Source of the DNA: Mycobacteroides sp. LB1
GTDB taxonomy: Bacteria; Actinomycetota; Actinomycetes; Mycobacteriales; Mycobacteriaceae
Reading direction: 5' to 3'
DNA: 64,000 bases
Assembly (NCBI RefSeq): GCF_013449725.1
Contig: NZ_JACCFF010000006.1
Span: forward strand, 1 to 64,000
This document shows, piece after piece, positions 1-12,276 of this stretch. Position 1 is the stretch's first letter; the number at the start of each line of letters is the position of its first letter. Below the pieces are notes generated by a model. The model was not told the origin of the DNA. It saw only the letters and a list, made by a program, of their open reading frames with translations, and searched no databases. Position numbers and translations under genes: made by a program.

Positions 1-73
1 GCCGAAATAGAAGAAGAAATTCAGATATCTCGGCGATCGGATGGTGCGCAAGTGACCAGCCAAAACCGGGAAT

Positions 74-103
74 TTGACTCAAGTTCATCGAACTTGATAC
101 GGT
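74..103 (+). promoter_or_regulatory. rRNA promoter, copy 1
   Basis: The -35 box is TTGACT (74-79) and the best -10 is TACGGT (98-103), with 18 bp between them. The GNRA-loop hairpin GCCCGAAAGGGC follows at 113-124, about 10 bp past the -10, so it would sit at or near the RNA 5' end. The -35 is close to consensus. The -10 is weak, as is common for growth-rate-controlled rRNA promoters. Confidence 0.7.
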
Positions 104-201
104 TTCCAAGCCGCCCGAAAGGGCAAAAGCCGAAATAGAAGAAGAAATTCAGATATCTCGGCGATCGGATGGTGCGCAAGTGACCAGCCAAAACCGGGAA
201 T

Positions 202-231
202 TTGACTCAAGTTCATCGAACTTGATACGGT
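202..231 (+). promoter_or_regulatory. rRNA promoter, copy 2
   Basis: This is an exact copy of the first promoter displaced by 128 bp: TTGACT at 202-207, TACGGT at 226-231, and the hairpin repeated at 241-252. It lies about 170 bp upstream of the 16S gene and is the promoter nearest to it in this array. Confidence 0.7.
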
Positions 232-310
232 TTCCAAGCCGCCCGAAAGGGCAAAGGCGAGAACAAAGGAAGTAATTCCGGAATTCATCGCCAAATACAA
301 CTTGAAGTGT

Positions 311-334
311 GTTGTTTGAGAACTCAATAGTGTG
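311..334 (+). promoter_or_regulatory. rRNA leader antitermination (nut/boxA-like) element
   Basis: The leader contains the core TTTGAGAACTCAATAG, a motif that recurs just upstream of 16S genes in mycobacteria and other actinobacteria and is regarded as part of the Nus-factor antitermination site. It sits between the promoters and the 16S gene, as expected. Assignment rests on motif recognition and position only. Confidence 0.6.
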
Positions 335-374
335 TCAGTGTTTAATTCGACATTATATGTCGAAAACAATTCTT

Positions 375-392
375 TTGACAGTTGTTTCGCTG
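375..392 (+). other. 5' arm of the 16S RNase III processing stalk
   Basis: GTTTCGCTG at 384-392 is the exact reverse complement of CAGCGAAAC at 2032-2040 in the spacer. TTGAC at 375-379 also pairs with GTCAA at 2050-2054. The two arms enclose the whole 16S gene, so they can form the long-range stem cut by RNase III during pre-rRNA maturation. Confidence 0.65.
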
Positions 393-400
393 GGATCAAA

Positions 401-5335
<4,935 letters not shown>

Positions 5336-5413
5336 ATCGCAACCACTATTCGTCGTCATTTTGACGACCACACTCCACCACCAGATAACTTGTGTGTTTA
5401 TCGCACAACAGAG

Positions 5414-5532
5414 TTACGGCGGCCACAGCGAGAGGGAAACGCCCGGTCCCATTCCGAACCCGGAAGCTAAGCCTCTCAGCGCCGATGGTACTGTTCTTTA
5501 CACGGAATGGAAGAGTAGGACACCGCCGAACA
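5414..5532 (+). rRNA. rrf: 5S ribosomal RNA
   Basis: The typical 5S body runs from TTACGGCGGCCACAGCG through GGAAACGCCCGGTCCCATTC to TAGGACACCGCCGAACA. The terminal helix (ACGGCGG with CCGCCG) closes correctly. It lies about 80 bp after the 23S gene in the same transcription unit. Confidence 0.96.
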
Positions 5533-5540
5533 TAAATTGG

Positions 5541-5570
5541 AAATACCCCCCAGGAAACTGGGGGGTATTT
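5541..5570 (+). terminator. rRNA operon intrinsic terminator
   Basis: AAATACCCCCCAG (5541-5553) and CTGGGGGGTATTT (5558-5570) form a perfect 13-bp stem closed by a GAAA tetraloop (5554-5557). A short T/A-rich stretch follows. It lies 9 bases after the 5S gene, so it should end the rRNA transcript. The symmetric A and T ends mean it could act in both directions. Confidence 0.93.
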
Positions 5571-5624
5571 TCATATCTACTGTTAGATTTCTGATCATCT
5601 TCTGGCTGTAGAGATAGGAATCAT

Positions 5625-6497
5625 GTGCAGGCATTCAAGGGTCGCTTCAGGCTGAAGCCGGCCGCCACGACCGTCGGGACGGTAGTACTCGTTCTGGTCA
5701 TCTACGTGGGATTTCTTGTTATCTACCGGATGCTGGATCAGCACTCGACACCACCGCTATCGGCTGATCTGGATCTCTCGCGAGATGATGAGACTGTGGT
5801 GGTTATCGACCTCCAAGACTTACGGACGGTGAATAACCGACTGGACGCCGAGGTTGTGGTGCTGCCTGCGAAATCGACCCTGGACAGTTTCGGGCTGTTG
5901 CAGGCTGATATGTCTGTGCGACTGGTGTCTTCACTCGATTACGGGGAACGGCGCTTTCCTCGCGGCACGGTTCCCGCGGCCATGGATGACACCCTGGTCG
6001 CCGTCGGTGACGCGCAGATCTGGCCGTTCGACGAATACTCCACCGCGCATCTGCGCGCCGAGGTCATGCTGGGCAACGGCGAGGGGCGGCGCCCGGTGCC
6101 CGCTCGCATCGAAGTGATCGGGAGCCTGGGCGGATGGCGGGTGTCTTCGGAAACGTCTCCCGCGCCCGGCGGCACGGGGGACGAGACCACGGTCACGCTG
6201 GTACGGGCCCGCGGCACGCTCGCATTCGACGTGGGTATCTGTCTTGTTTTGATCACGCTGCCGACAATGGCGCTGATTGTCGCGATCGAGACGGTGAAGG
6301 GCAGAAAGAAGTTTCACCCGCCGCTGACCACCTGGTTCGGCACCATGCTCTTCGCGATCGTGCCGCTGCGCAACATACTGCCCGGTGCGCCCCCGCCCGG
6401 CGCCTGGATCGATCAGGCGCTTGTGCTGTGGGTGCTCATTGCTCTGGTGGTGGCGATGGTGCTCTACGTCGAGGCTTGGTGGAAGCAGTCGGAGTAG
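5625..6497 (+). CDS. DUF4436 family membrane protein
   Basis: This 290-residue protein has one membrane segment near the N terminus (about residues 14-35), an extracytoplasmic domain of about 160 residues, and three hydrophobic segments near residues 200-220, 236-252 and 266-286. That layout and the sequence match the DUF4436 family, common in mycobacteria and of unknown function. The GTG start at 5625 is the first in frame after GAGATAGGA, a weak ribosome site. It lies 55 bp past the rRNA terminator, so it needs its own promoter. It converges on the cyclase gene with a 10-bp gap. Confidence 0.85.
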   Translation: MQAFKGRFRLKPAATTVGTVVLVLVIYVGFLVIYRMLDQHSTPPLSADLDLSRDDETVVVIDLQDLRTVNNRLDAEVVVLPAKSTLDSFGLLQADMSVRLVSSLDYGERRFPRGTVPAAMDDTLVAVGDAQIWPFDEYSTAHLRAEVMLGNGEGRRPVPARIEVIGSLGGWRVSSETSPAPGGTGDETTVTLVRARGTLAFDVGICLVLITLPTMALIVAIETVKGRKKFHPPLTTWFGTMLFAIVPLRNILPGAPPPGAWIDQALVLWVLIALVVAMVLYVEAWWKQSE

Positions 6498-6507
6498 GCG
6501 AGACGGG

Positions 6508-8115
6508 CTAGACCGGTACCGCAAGCTCGGTGGGCTCGGTTCGGCCGCGCAGCGTTACCGTATCGCCCGAACGCCAGTGCAAGGCCTCCCGATGGTGGGC
6601 GCGCAGGACCGTGTCGAGGGAGGCCACCAGGTGTCCCGGCACCGTCTTGGACAGCTCGCAGAGCCGGGCTGCTTCGTTGACCGGGTCGCCGATGACGGTG
6701 TATTCGAATCGGTCATGGGCGCCGATATTTCCGGCGACTGCCTGCCCCGAGGCAACGCCGATGCCAGCCCGGCATTCGGGCACCTCAGTCCGTAGCCGGC
6801 GGGCGATGGCCCGCGCAGCTGCGAGCGCCTGACTCTCGGGACGGTCCAGCCGGACTGGCGCTCCGAATACCGCAAGGGTTGCGTCGCCCTCGAATTTGTT
6901 GACCATGCCCTCGAATCGGTCGATTTCCTCCACGACGACGGTGAAGAACCGATTCAGCAGCGCGACCACCTCGATGGCTGGACGGGTGGCCGCTATCTGG
7001 GTGGAGCCGACGATATCGGCGAAAAGCACCGCGACATGGCGCTCTTCACCGCCGAGCTCGGGCTGCTGCAGCTCGGCGGCGGCGGCAACCTCCCGGCCGA
7101 CATGCTTGCCGAACAGATCTCGGACCCGCTCGCGTTCACGCAGGCCCTCCACCATGGTGTTGAAACCTGCCTGCAGCTCGCCGAGCTCGGTGCCGTCGTA
7201 GACGACGAGATTGACGTCCAAATCGTTCTGTTCCACCCGCTTGAGCGCGGCCTGCACTTCCTTGACCGGGGTGGCTGTCATCCAAGACGCGGTCCAGATG
7301 AGGATCAGCCCGAAGATCAATGGTGCGCCGGACAGGATTATGACGGCAATCGCCAGCTGATTCAGGGTGAAGTTGCCGAAGATCAACGCTCCGAGACCAG
7401 TGAGCATGATGCCCGCGGCGGGGACCCCCGAACCCAGCATCCACGCCAGAAGGGTGCGGACCATGATCCCCGAGACGAGTCTTCGCTTGCGGGGACCGGC
7501 CTCGAGGGCCCGTGCAGCGACCGGCCGCATCGCGAATTCGGTGAACAAGTAGTTCGCGGCGCAGACGACAATTCCGCTGAAGCCGACGGCGAAAAAGATC
7601 TTTGGGATGTACATCGGGTCTTGCAAGCCGAAGAGCGTGGTGAACAAGGCTGTTCCGCCAACCCAGAGGATTGCTTCCACGACGGTGAGCCGCCACGGCA
7701 CCGCGAACGTATTTCGCTGGTCTGCGAGAGTCGGCGTCTTCTCCTCCATAGCCCAGCGCACCACCTTGAAGATGCGCCGGGTACCCCAGTACGCGCCGAT
7801 GAGGACTGCGAGCGTTACGTAGACAGGCACCGCTACAAAGTTGATCCACCAGGGCGCATCGAAGACGTTGGGGTCAGGTATTGCCACCAGCACCAGCAGG
7901 ATGACGACGGCGACACCGATGAGGTTGGCGACCACCACGAAGACGGTGAGGATCAGCTGAATCCGGATCCGTTGGATACGGGTGCTCTCGTCAGCTGTGC
8001 CGAGCAACCAGGATCCGTATCCGTTACCGGCCTGGAGCCGCCCGGTCTGACCGGTGATGGCGGCAAGCGCCGCGCCTACTCTTCGCGACACTGCGCGAAT
8101 CGACTCGTTTGCCAT
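6508..8115 (-). CDS. Membrane class III adenylate cyclase with HAMP domain
   Basis: The protein makes cAMP from ATP at the membrane. Its 535 residues hold about six transmembrane segments (roughly 45-270), a HAMP linker after TASWMTATPV, and a C-terminal class III cyclase domain. Visible catalytic motifs are FADIVGST (metal Asp about 367), NKFEGD (Lys about 407, second Asp about 411) and IGDPVNEAAR. The family matches M. tuberculosis Rv1318c-Rv1320c, which also neighbour nucS. A much longer open frame continues upstream but runs antisense to nucS. ATG 8115 (MANESIR) is the sensible start and leaves a 36-bp divergent promoter gap. Confidence 0.93.
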   Translation of the reverse strand: MANESIRAVSRRVGAALAAITGQTGRLQAGNGYGSWLLGTADESTRIQRIRIQLILTVFVVVANLIGVAVVILLVLVAIPDPNVFDAPWWINFVAVPVYVTLAVLIGAYWGTRRIFKVVRWAMEEKTPTLADQRNTFAVPWRLTVVEAILWVGGTALFTTLFGLQDPMYIPKIFFAVGFSGIVVCAANYLFTEFAMRPVAARALEAGPRKRRLVSGIMVRTLLAWMLGSGVPAAGIMLTGLGALIFGNFTLNQLAIAVIILSGAPLIFGLILIWTASWMTATPVKEVQAALKRVEQNDLDVNLVVYDGTELGELQAGFNTMVEGLRERERVRDLFGKHVGREVAAAAELQQPELGGEERHVAVLFADIVGSTQIAATRPAIEVVALLNRFFTVVVEEIDRFEGMVNKFEGDATLAVFGAPVRLDRPESQALAAARAIARRLRTEVPECRAGIGVASGQAVAGNIGAHDRFEYTVIGDPVNEAARLCELSKTVPGHLVASLDTVLRAHHREALHWRSGDTVTLRGRTEPTELAVPV

Positions 8116-8151
8116 AGTTGTGGTCAGCCTAACGCCCGTTAGAGTGGGCCG

Positions 8152-8829
8152 GTGCGTCTTGTTGTAGCTCAGTGCACGGTCGATTACGTCGGACGATTGA
8201 CCGCTCACCTTCCCTCCGCTAAGCGGCTGCTGTTGATCAAGGCGGACGGTTCGGTGAGTGTGCACGCCGATGACCGCGCCTATAAGCCGCTCAACTGGAT
8301 GAGCCCGCCGTGCTGGCTTACCGAAACCGCTGCAGAACCCGAGGATTCGACTGTCTGGGTGGTGGAGAACAAGGCAGGTGAGCAGCTGCGCATTACCCTC
8401 GAGAACATCGAGCACGATTCCGCACATGAGCTCGGGGTGGACCCCGGACTGGTCAAGGACGGCGTGGAGGCGCACCTGCAGGAGTTGCTCGCCGAGCATG
8501 TTGCGCTGCTCGGTGCCGGCTACACCCTGGTACGCCGTGAGTACATGACCCCGATCGGGCCGGTGGATCTGCTCTGTCGCGATGCCGGGGGTGCGACGGT
8601 CGCGGTGGAGATCAAGCGCCGCGGTGAGATCGACGGTGTCGAACAGCTGACCCGCTACCTCGAACTGCTCAATCGGGACACCACGTTGGCGCCGGTCGCG
8701 GGCGTCTTCGCGGCCCAACAGATCAAGCCGCAGGCCCGCACCCTTGCCGAGGACCGCGGAATCCGTTGTCTCACACTGGACTACGACGCGATGCGGGGGA
8801 TGGACTCAAGCGAATTCCGTCTGTTCTGA
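8152..8829 (+). CDS. nucS: Mismatch-specific endonuclease NucS (EndoMS)
   Basis: NucS cuts both strands at mismatches and gives mycobacteria, which lack MutS/MutL, their mismatch repair. The 225 residues match the family throughout. The C-terminal RecB-like nuclease shows GPVDLLC (Asp139), VEIKRRG (Glu153, Lys155) and Gln165. The last residues, EFRLF, look like the sliding-clamp-binding tail used by mycobacterial NucS. It starts at GTG 8152, divergent from the cyclase, as in M. tuberculosis (Rv1321). Confidence 0.97.
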   Translation: MRLVVAQCTVDYVGRLTAHLPSAKRLLLIKADGSVSVHADDRAYKPLNWMSPPCWLTETAAEPEDSTVWVVENKAGEQLRITLENIEHDSAHELGVDPGLVKDGVEAHLQELLAEHVALLGAGYTLVRREYMTPIGPVDLLCRDAGGATVAVEIKRRGEIDGVEQLTRYLELLNRDTTLAPVAGVFAAQQIKPQARTLAEDRGIRCLTLDYDAMRGMDSSEFRLF

Positions 8830-8858
8830 AATCGCTTCGCCACTCATAGAATCACCGT

Positions 8859-9161
8859 ATGGGCCGCCGACATCCGCCGCGCCGCGACATCCCCGATCTT
8901 CCTGGTTTGCCGCCCCTCGGCGGGGATCAGGTGGAGCAAGGTGCCGACGGTTTCGACTACCGGGTGCGCCGCATCGCGGGCGCACGCGCGGTCAAGGTAT
9001 ACCGCTGCCCCGGGTGTGATCACGAGATCGCGGTCGGAGTGGCGCATGTGGTGGTGTGGCCGGTCGGCTCCTACGACGGGGGAGTCGACGAGCGCCGCCA
9101 CTGGCATTCACCGTGCTGGGGCAACCGGGCCAACCGGGGCCCGACTCGCAAATGGAGTTAG
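8859..9161 (+). CDS. Small zinc-ribbon-like conserved protein (Rv1322-like)
   Basis: This 100-residue basic protein has the cysteine/histidine pairs CPGCDH and HWHSPC, which could bind one zinc. Size and position after nucS fit M. tuberculosis Rv1322, whose function is unknown. Its stop overlaps the stop of the convergent epimerase gene by 4 bp. The N terminus is proline/arginine rich and probably disordered. Any nucleic-acid role would be a guess from the zinc-like motif. Confidence 0.8.
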   Translation: MGRRHPPRRDIPDLPGLPPLGGDQVEQGADGFDYRVRRIAGARAVKVYRCPGCDHEIAVGVAHVVVWPVGSYDGGVDERRHWHSPCWGNRANRGPTRKWS

Positions 9162-9631
9162 TGAGAATCTGCCGGCTGGACGAGCTCGACGAGCACGCCG
9201 CCGGTGTCCTTGGGGTGCAGGAAGTTGATGCGTGAGTTCGCCGTGCCGATACGGGGCTCGGCGTAGAGCACCCGTAGTCCGGCGGCGCGCAGCTGATCGG
9301 TCAGCGCGTCGATATCGGTGACGCGGTAGGCCAGCTGCTGCAGGCCGGGGCCCTTCGTATCCAGGAACTTGGCGATGGGTGAGGACTCGTTGAGCGGGGC
9401 CATGAGCTGAAGCTGTGCACCGCCGGGCTCGGCACCCGGGAAGGACAGCATTGCCTCGCGGACGCCCTGGCCCTCGTTGATCTCCTCGTGCACCAGGATC
9501 ATGCCCAGATGCTCGTGGTACCACTCGATCGCGACGTCCAAGTCGGGCACCGCGATACCGACGTGGTCGATAGCGGTTACCAGCCCGGTCGATAGGATCG
9601 TCGGTACATCAAGAGGAGACGATGTCGTCAT
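9158..9631 (-). CDS. mce: Methylmalonyl-CoA epimerase
   Basis: The enzyme interconverts (2R)- and (2S)-methylmalonyl-CoA, linking propionate breakdown with methylmalonyl-CoA supply for methyl-branched lipids. The 157-residue glyoxalase-fold protein has IDHVGIAVPDLD at the start and two metal-binding half-domains ending in FLHPKDTGGVLVELVQ. The open frame runs far upstream on the strand antisense to fadA4. ATG 9631 (MTTSSPLD) is chosen because the conserved domain starts about 20 residues later. It is divergent from fadA4, matching Rv1322A/Rv1323 synteny. Confidence 0.93.
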   Translation of the reverse strand: MTTSSPLDVPTILSTGLVTAIDHVGIAVPDLDVAIEWYHEHLGMILVHEEINEGQGVREAMLSFPGAEPGGAQLQLMAPLNESSPIAKFLDTKGPGLQQLAYRVTDIDALTDQLRAAGLRVLYAEPRIGTANSRINFLHPKDTGGVLVELVQPADSH

Positions 9632-9691
9632 AACGTAACGGTAACTCGTGCTAGAAAACGGCGTCCAATCGAGAAATCTGGAAGGACCCCA

Positions 9692-10879
9692 ATGGCCCCG
9701 ATAACTAAGTCCGTCATTGTTGCTGGAGCGCGCACGCCTGTTGGCCGGTTCCAGGGGTCGCTGAGGGACTTCTCGGGTGCCCAGCTGGGTGGCGTTGCCA
9801 TCGCGGGCGCCCTGGAGAAGGCCAAGGTGGCGCCCTCCGCGGTGGATTACGTAATCATGGGGCAGGTGCTGACGGCTGGTGCGGGTCAGATCCCGGCGCG
9901 GCAGGCCGCGGTTGCCGGCGGTATCGGTATGGATGTCCCGGCGCTCACCATCAACAAGGTGTGCCTCTCCGGCGTGGATGCCATTGCTCTCGCTGACCAG
10001 CTGATTCGGGCAGGTGAGTTCGAGGTGGTGGTCGCCGGTGGGCAAGAATCCATGACCAATGCGCCGCACCTGCTGCCCAAGAGCCGGTTCGGGTTCAAGT
10101 ACGGCGACGTGACGCTCATTGACCACATGGCCTTCGATGGTCTGCACGATGCCTTCACCGACCAGGCGATGGGCATACTCACCGAACAGCGCAATGTCTC
10201 CGACAAGTTCACCCGCGAGGAGCAGGACGAGTTCGCGGCGAGGTCGCACCAGAACGCCGCTCGCGCCTGGAAGGACGGGGTCTTCGCCGACGAAGTGGTT
10301 GCGGTGCAGATCCCGCAGCGCAAGGGGGATCCGATCGAGTTTTCGGAGGACGAGGGCATCCGTGCGGACACCACTGCCGCCTCCCTGGCCGGGCTGCGTC
10401 CGGCGTTCAGCAAGGACGGCACCATCACTGCGGGGTCTTCCTCGCCCATCTCCGATGGCGCGTGTGCTGTCGTGGTGATGAGTAAAGACCGTGCCGAACG
10501 TGAAGGACTCTCCTGGATCGCCGAAATCGGTGCGCACGGCGTGGTGGCGGGTCCAGATTCCAGCCTGCAGCTGCAACCGGCCAACGCCATTCGTAAAGCC
10601 TGTGAGCGGGAAGGGATTTCCCCCGAGCAGCTCGATCTGGTCGAGATCAACGAGGCCTTTGCGTTGGTGGGTTTGGCCTCGATCAAGGACTTGGGCATCG
10701 ACCCGGCGAAGGTCAACGTCAACGGCGGCGCGATCGCGATCGGTCACCCCATCGGGATGTCGGGTGCTCGGATCACGCTGCATCTGGCGCAGGAGCTCAA
10801 GCGTCGGGGCGGCGGAATTGGCGTCGCGGCTCTGTGCGGTGGCGGCGGCCAAGGTGATGCCCTGATTGTGCGCGTGTGA
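9692..10879 (+). CDS. fadA4: Acetyl-CoA acetyltransferase (thiolase) FadA4
   Basis: This thiolase condenses two acetyl-CoA to acetoacetyl-CoA or cleaves the product. The 395-residue protein has the full fold. The nucleophile Cys91 lies in NKVCLSG, the histidine in GGAIAIGHPIG, and the C-terminal acid/base cysteine in ALCGGGGQGDA. GGAAGGAC stands 7 bp before ATG 9692, a clear ribosome site. Length and position match M. tuberculosis FadA4 (Rv1323). Confidence 0.96.
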   Translation: MAPITKSVIVAGARTPVGRFQGSLRDFSGAQLGGVAIAGALEKAKVAPSAVDYVIMGQVLTAGAGQIPARQAAVAGGIGMDVPALTINKVCLSGVDAIALADQLIRAGEFEVVVAGGQESMTNAPHLLPKSRFGFKYGDVTLIDHMAFDGLHDAFTDQAMGILTEQRNVSDKFTREEQDEFAARSHQNAARAWKDGVFADEVVAVQIPQRKGDPIEFSEDEGIRADTTAASLAGLRPAFSKDGTITAGSSSPISDGACAVVVMSKDRAEREGLSWIAEIGAHGVVAGPDSSLQLQPANAIRKACEREGISPEQLDLVEINEAFALVGLASIKDLGIDPAKVNVNGGAIAIGHPIGMSGARITLHLAQELKRRGGGIGVAALCGGGGQGDALIVRV

Positions 10880-10936
10880 AATTCGGCTTTACGACGTGAC
10901 GTAGTAGATGGGCGCGGGGTCGGGCACAATGAGGGC

Positions 10937-11290
10937 ATGACACAGCATTTCGACCTGCGTAGCACTGCCAGCAGGTTCCGCGCCATCGCGTTGCTCGAGG
11001 CCGTCAGCTGGGCGGGCCTGCTCACCGGGATGTTCTTCAAGTACGTGCCGGACCCCGGTAACGAGATCGGCGTGAAGATCTTCGGGTGGATCCACGGAAT
11101 CATCTTCATCACCTACCTGGTGGTGGGATTCCTGGCGGGCCGTGAATACCGCTGGCGGCCGCTCACCTGGTTGCTCGCGTTGTTAGCTGGGCTCGCCCCT
11201 TTGTGCAGTGTGATCTTTGTCATATGGGCAGATAGGGCGGGCAAATTGCCCGTCGCCGGGGCCGCGGCGACAGGTGACACGGCGCCGTAG
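10937..11290 (+). CDS. DUF3817 integral membrane protein
   Basis: The 117 residues form about three hydrophobic segments, with the conserved GWIHGIIFITYL and the N-terminal FRAIALLEAVSW typical of DUF3817. Function is unknown. A second DUF3817 protein occurs at 35556-35915. It lies 34 bp upstream of the thioredoxin-like gene on the same strand and may be co-transcribed with it. Confidence 0.88.
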   Translation: MTQHFDLRSTASRFRAIALLEAVSWAGLLTGMFFKYVPDPGNEIGVKIFGWIHGIIFITYLVVGFLAGREYRWRPLTWLLALLAGLAPLCSVIFVIWADRAGKLPVAGAAATGDTAP

Positions 11291-11324
11291 TGCGCAGGCC
11301 GCGAGCCGTGACAGACTGGACAGC

Positions 11325-12245
11325 GTGACCCGACCACGTCCCGCGATGGCTGCGGCCATGTCCGGTGCCGTCGACCTTTCTGCTCTCAAACAACGCGCCC
11401 AGGAGCCCGCTACACCCCGTGAGCCTGCCGCCGGGGGTGACTGGACCATCGAGGTAACCGAGGCGAATCTGGAAGCCGAGGTGCTCGCGCAGTCGAACCG
11501 CGCCCCGGTCATCGTGCTGCTGGGCTCGCCGCGTAGCGAGGCCTCGGCCGCGCTCGCCGCCACGTTGGGCGACTTGGTCGCCGAGGACCGTGGCACGTGG
11601 ACGCTCGCGAGTGTCAATGTCGACACCAGCCCGCAGATCGCGCAGGTCTTTGGCGTGCAGGCCGTGCCGACCGTGGTGGCGGTGGCCGCCGGCCGGCCCA
11701 TCACCAGCTTCACGGGACCGCAGCCGGCCGATCAGCTTCGGCGGTGGCTCGATTCGATTCTCGACGCGGTCGTGGGCAAGCTGCCCGATGCCGCTCAGTC
11801 GGAGGACGACGGCGCTGAAGAGACGGTCGACCCGGCGCTCGCCGCCGCGCGTGACGCCCTCGATACCGGGGACTTCGAGGCGGCCCTTGCCGCCTATCGG
11901 GGCCTGCTGGATGACGGCGCCACCGGTGCGGTAGCGGCCGAGGCGACAGCGTCGGTGCGCCAGATCGAGTTTCTGATCCGTGCGACGGGTCAGGAACAGG
12001 ATGCGGTAGTCGTCGCCAATTCCACGCCGACCGACATCGACGCAGGGTTGGCTGCCGCCGACGTGGAAGTGCTTGCCCAGCAGCCAGATTCGGCCTTCGA
12101 TAGGCTCGTCGCGCTTGTTCGCGTCACCAGCGAAGATGACCGGGCGAAGATTCGTGCCCGGTTGTTGGAGCTGTTCGAGCTCTTCGATCCTGCTGACCCC
12201 GCGGTGATCGCCGGGCGGCGCAAGCTCGCCAACGCCCTCTTCTAA
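11325..12245 (+). CDS. Thioredoxin-TPR protein without active cysteines (CnoX/YbbN-like)
   Basis: The 306 residues comprise a thioredoxin fold (about 40-150) followed by an alpha-helical, tetratricopeptide-like C-terminal region. The usual CxxC is replaced by GSPRSEAS, so it cannot act as a dithiol reductase. The cis-proline loop (QAVPTVV) is kept. E. coli YbbN/CnoX has the same layout and works as a holdase chaperone handing clients to GroEL/DnaK. Start GTG 11325 gives a length close to Rv1324. The frame is open further upstream but overlaps the DUF3817 gene. Confidence 0.9.
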   Translation: MTRPRPAMAAAMSGAVDLSALKQRAQEPATPREPAAGGDWTIEVTEANLEAEVLAQSNRAPVIVLLGSPRSEASAALAATLGDLVAEDRGTWTLASVNVDTSPQIAQVFGVQAVPTVVAVAAGRPITSFTGPQPADQLRRWLDSILDAVVGKLPDAAQSEDDGAEETVDPALAAARDALDTGDFEAALAAYRGLLDDGATGAVAAEATASVRQIEFLIRATGQEQDAVVVANSTPTDIDAGLAAADVEVLAQQPDSAFDRLVALVRVTSEDDRAKIRARLLELFELFDPADPAVIAGRRKLANALF

Positions 12246-12276
12246 GTTTTCCTGCGCTCGCGGGAGAAATCCGGGA

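Larger units (their letters stand above)
1..255 (+). repeat. Tandem 128-bp rRNA promoter repeat, two copies
   Basis: Positions 1-127 and 129-255 are the same sequence with a period of 128 bp. I see no differences over the 127 aligned bases. Each copy carries a sigma-70-like promoter followed by a small GCCC-GAAA-GGGC hairpin (113-124 and 241-252). The window begins inside the array, so further copies may lie upstream. Rapidly growing mycobacteria are known to drive a single rRNA operon from several promoters, and this duplication fits that pattern. Confidence 0.9.

Noticed and set aside
8116..8718. N-terminal extension of the adenylate cyclase frame to 8718
   Set aside because: It runs antisense through most of nucS and shows no conserved sequence; ATG 8115 is at the normal cyclase N terminus.
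9632..10852. Long extension of the epimerase frame to 10852
   Set aside because: It is antisense to fadA4; epimerases are about 150 residues and the conserved domain starts just after 9631.
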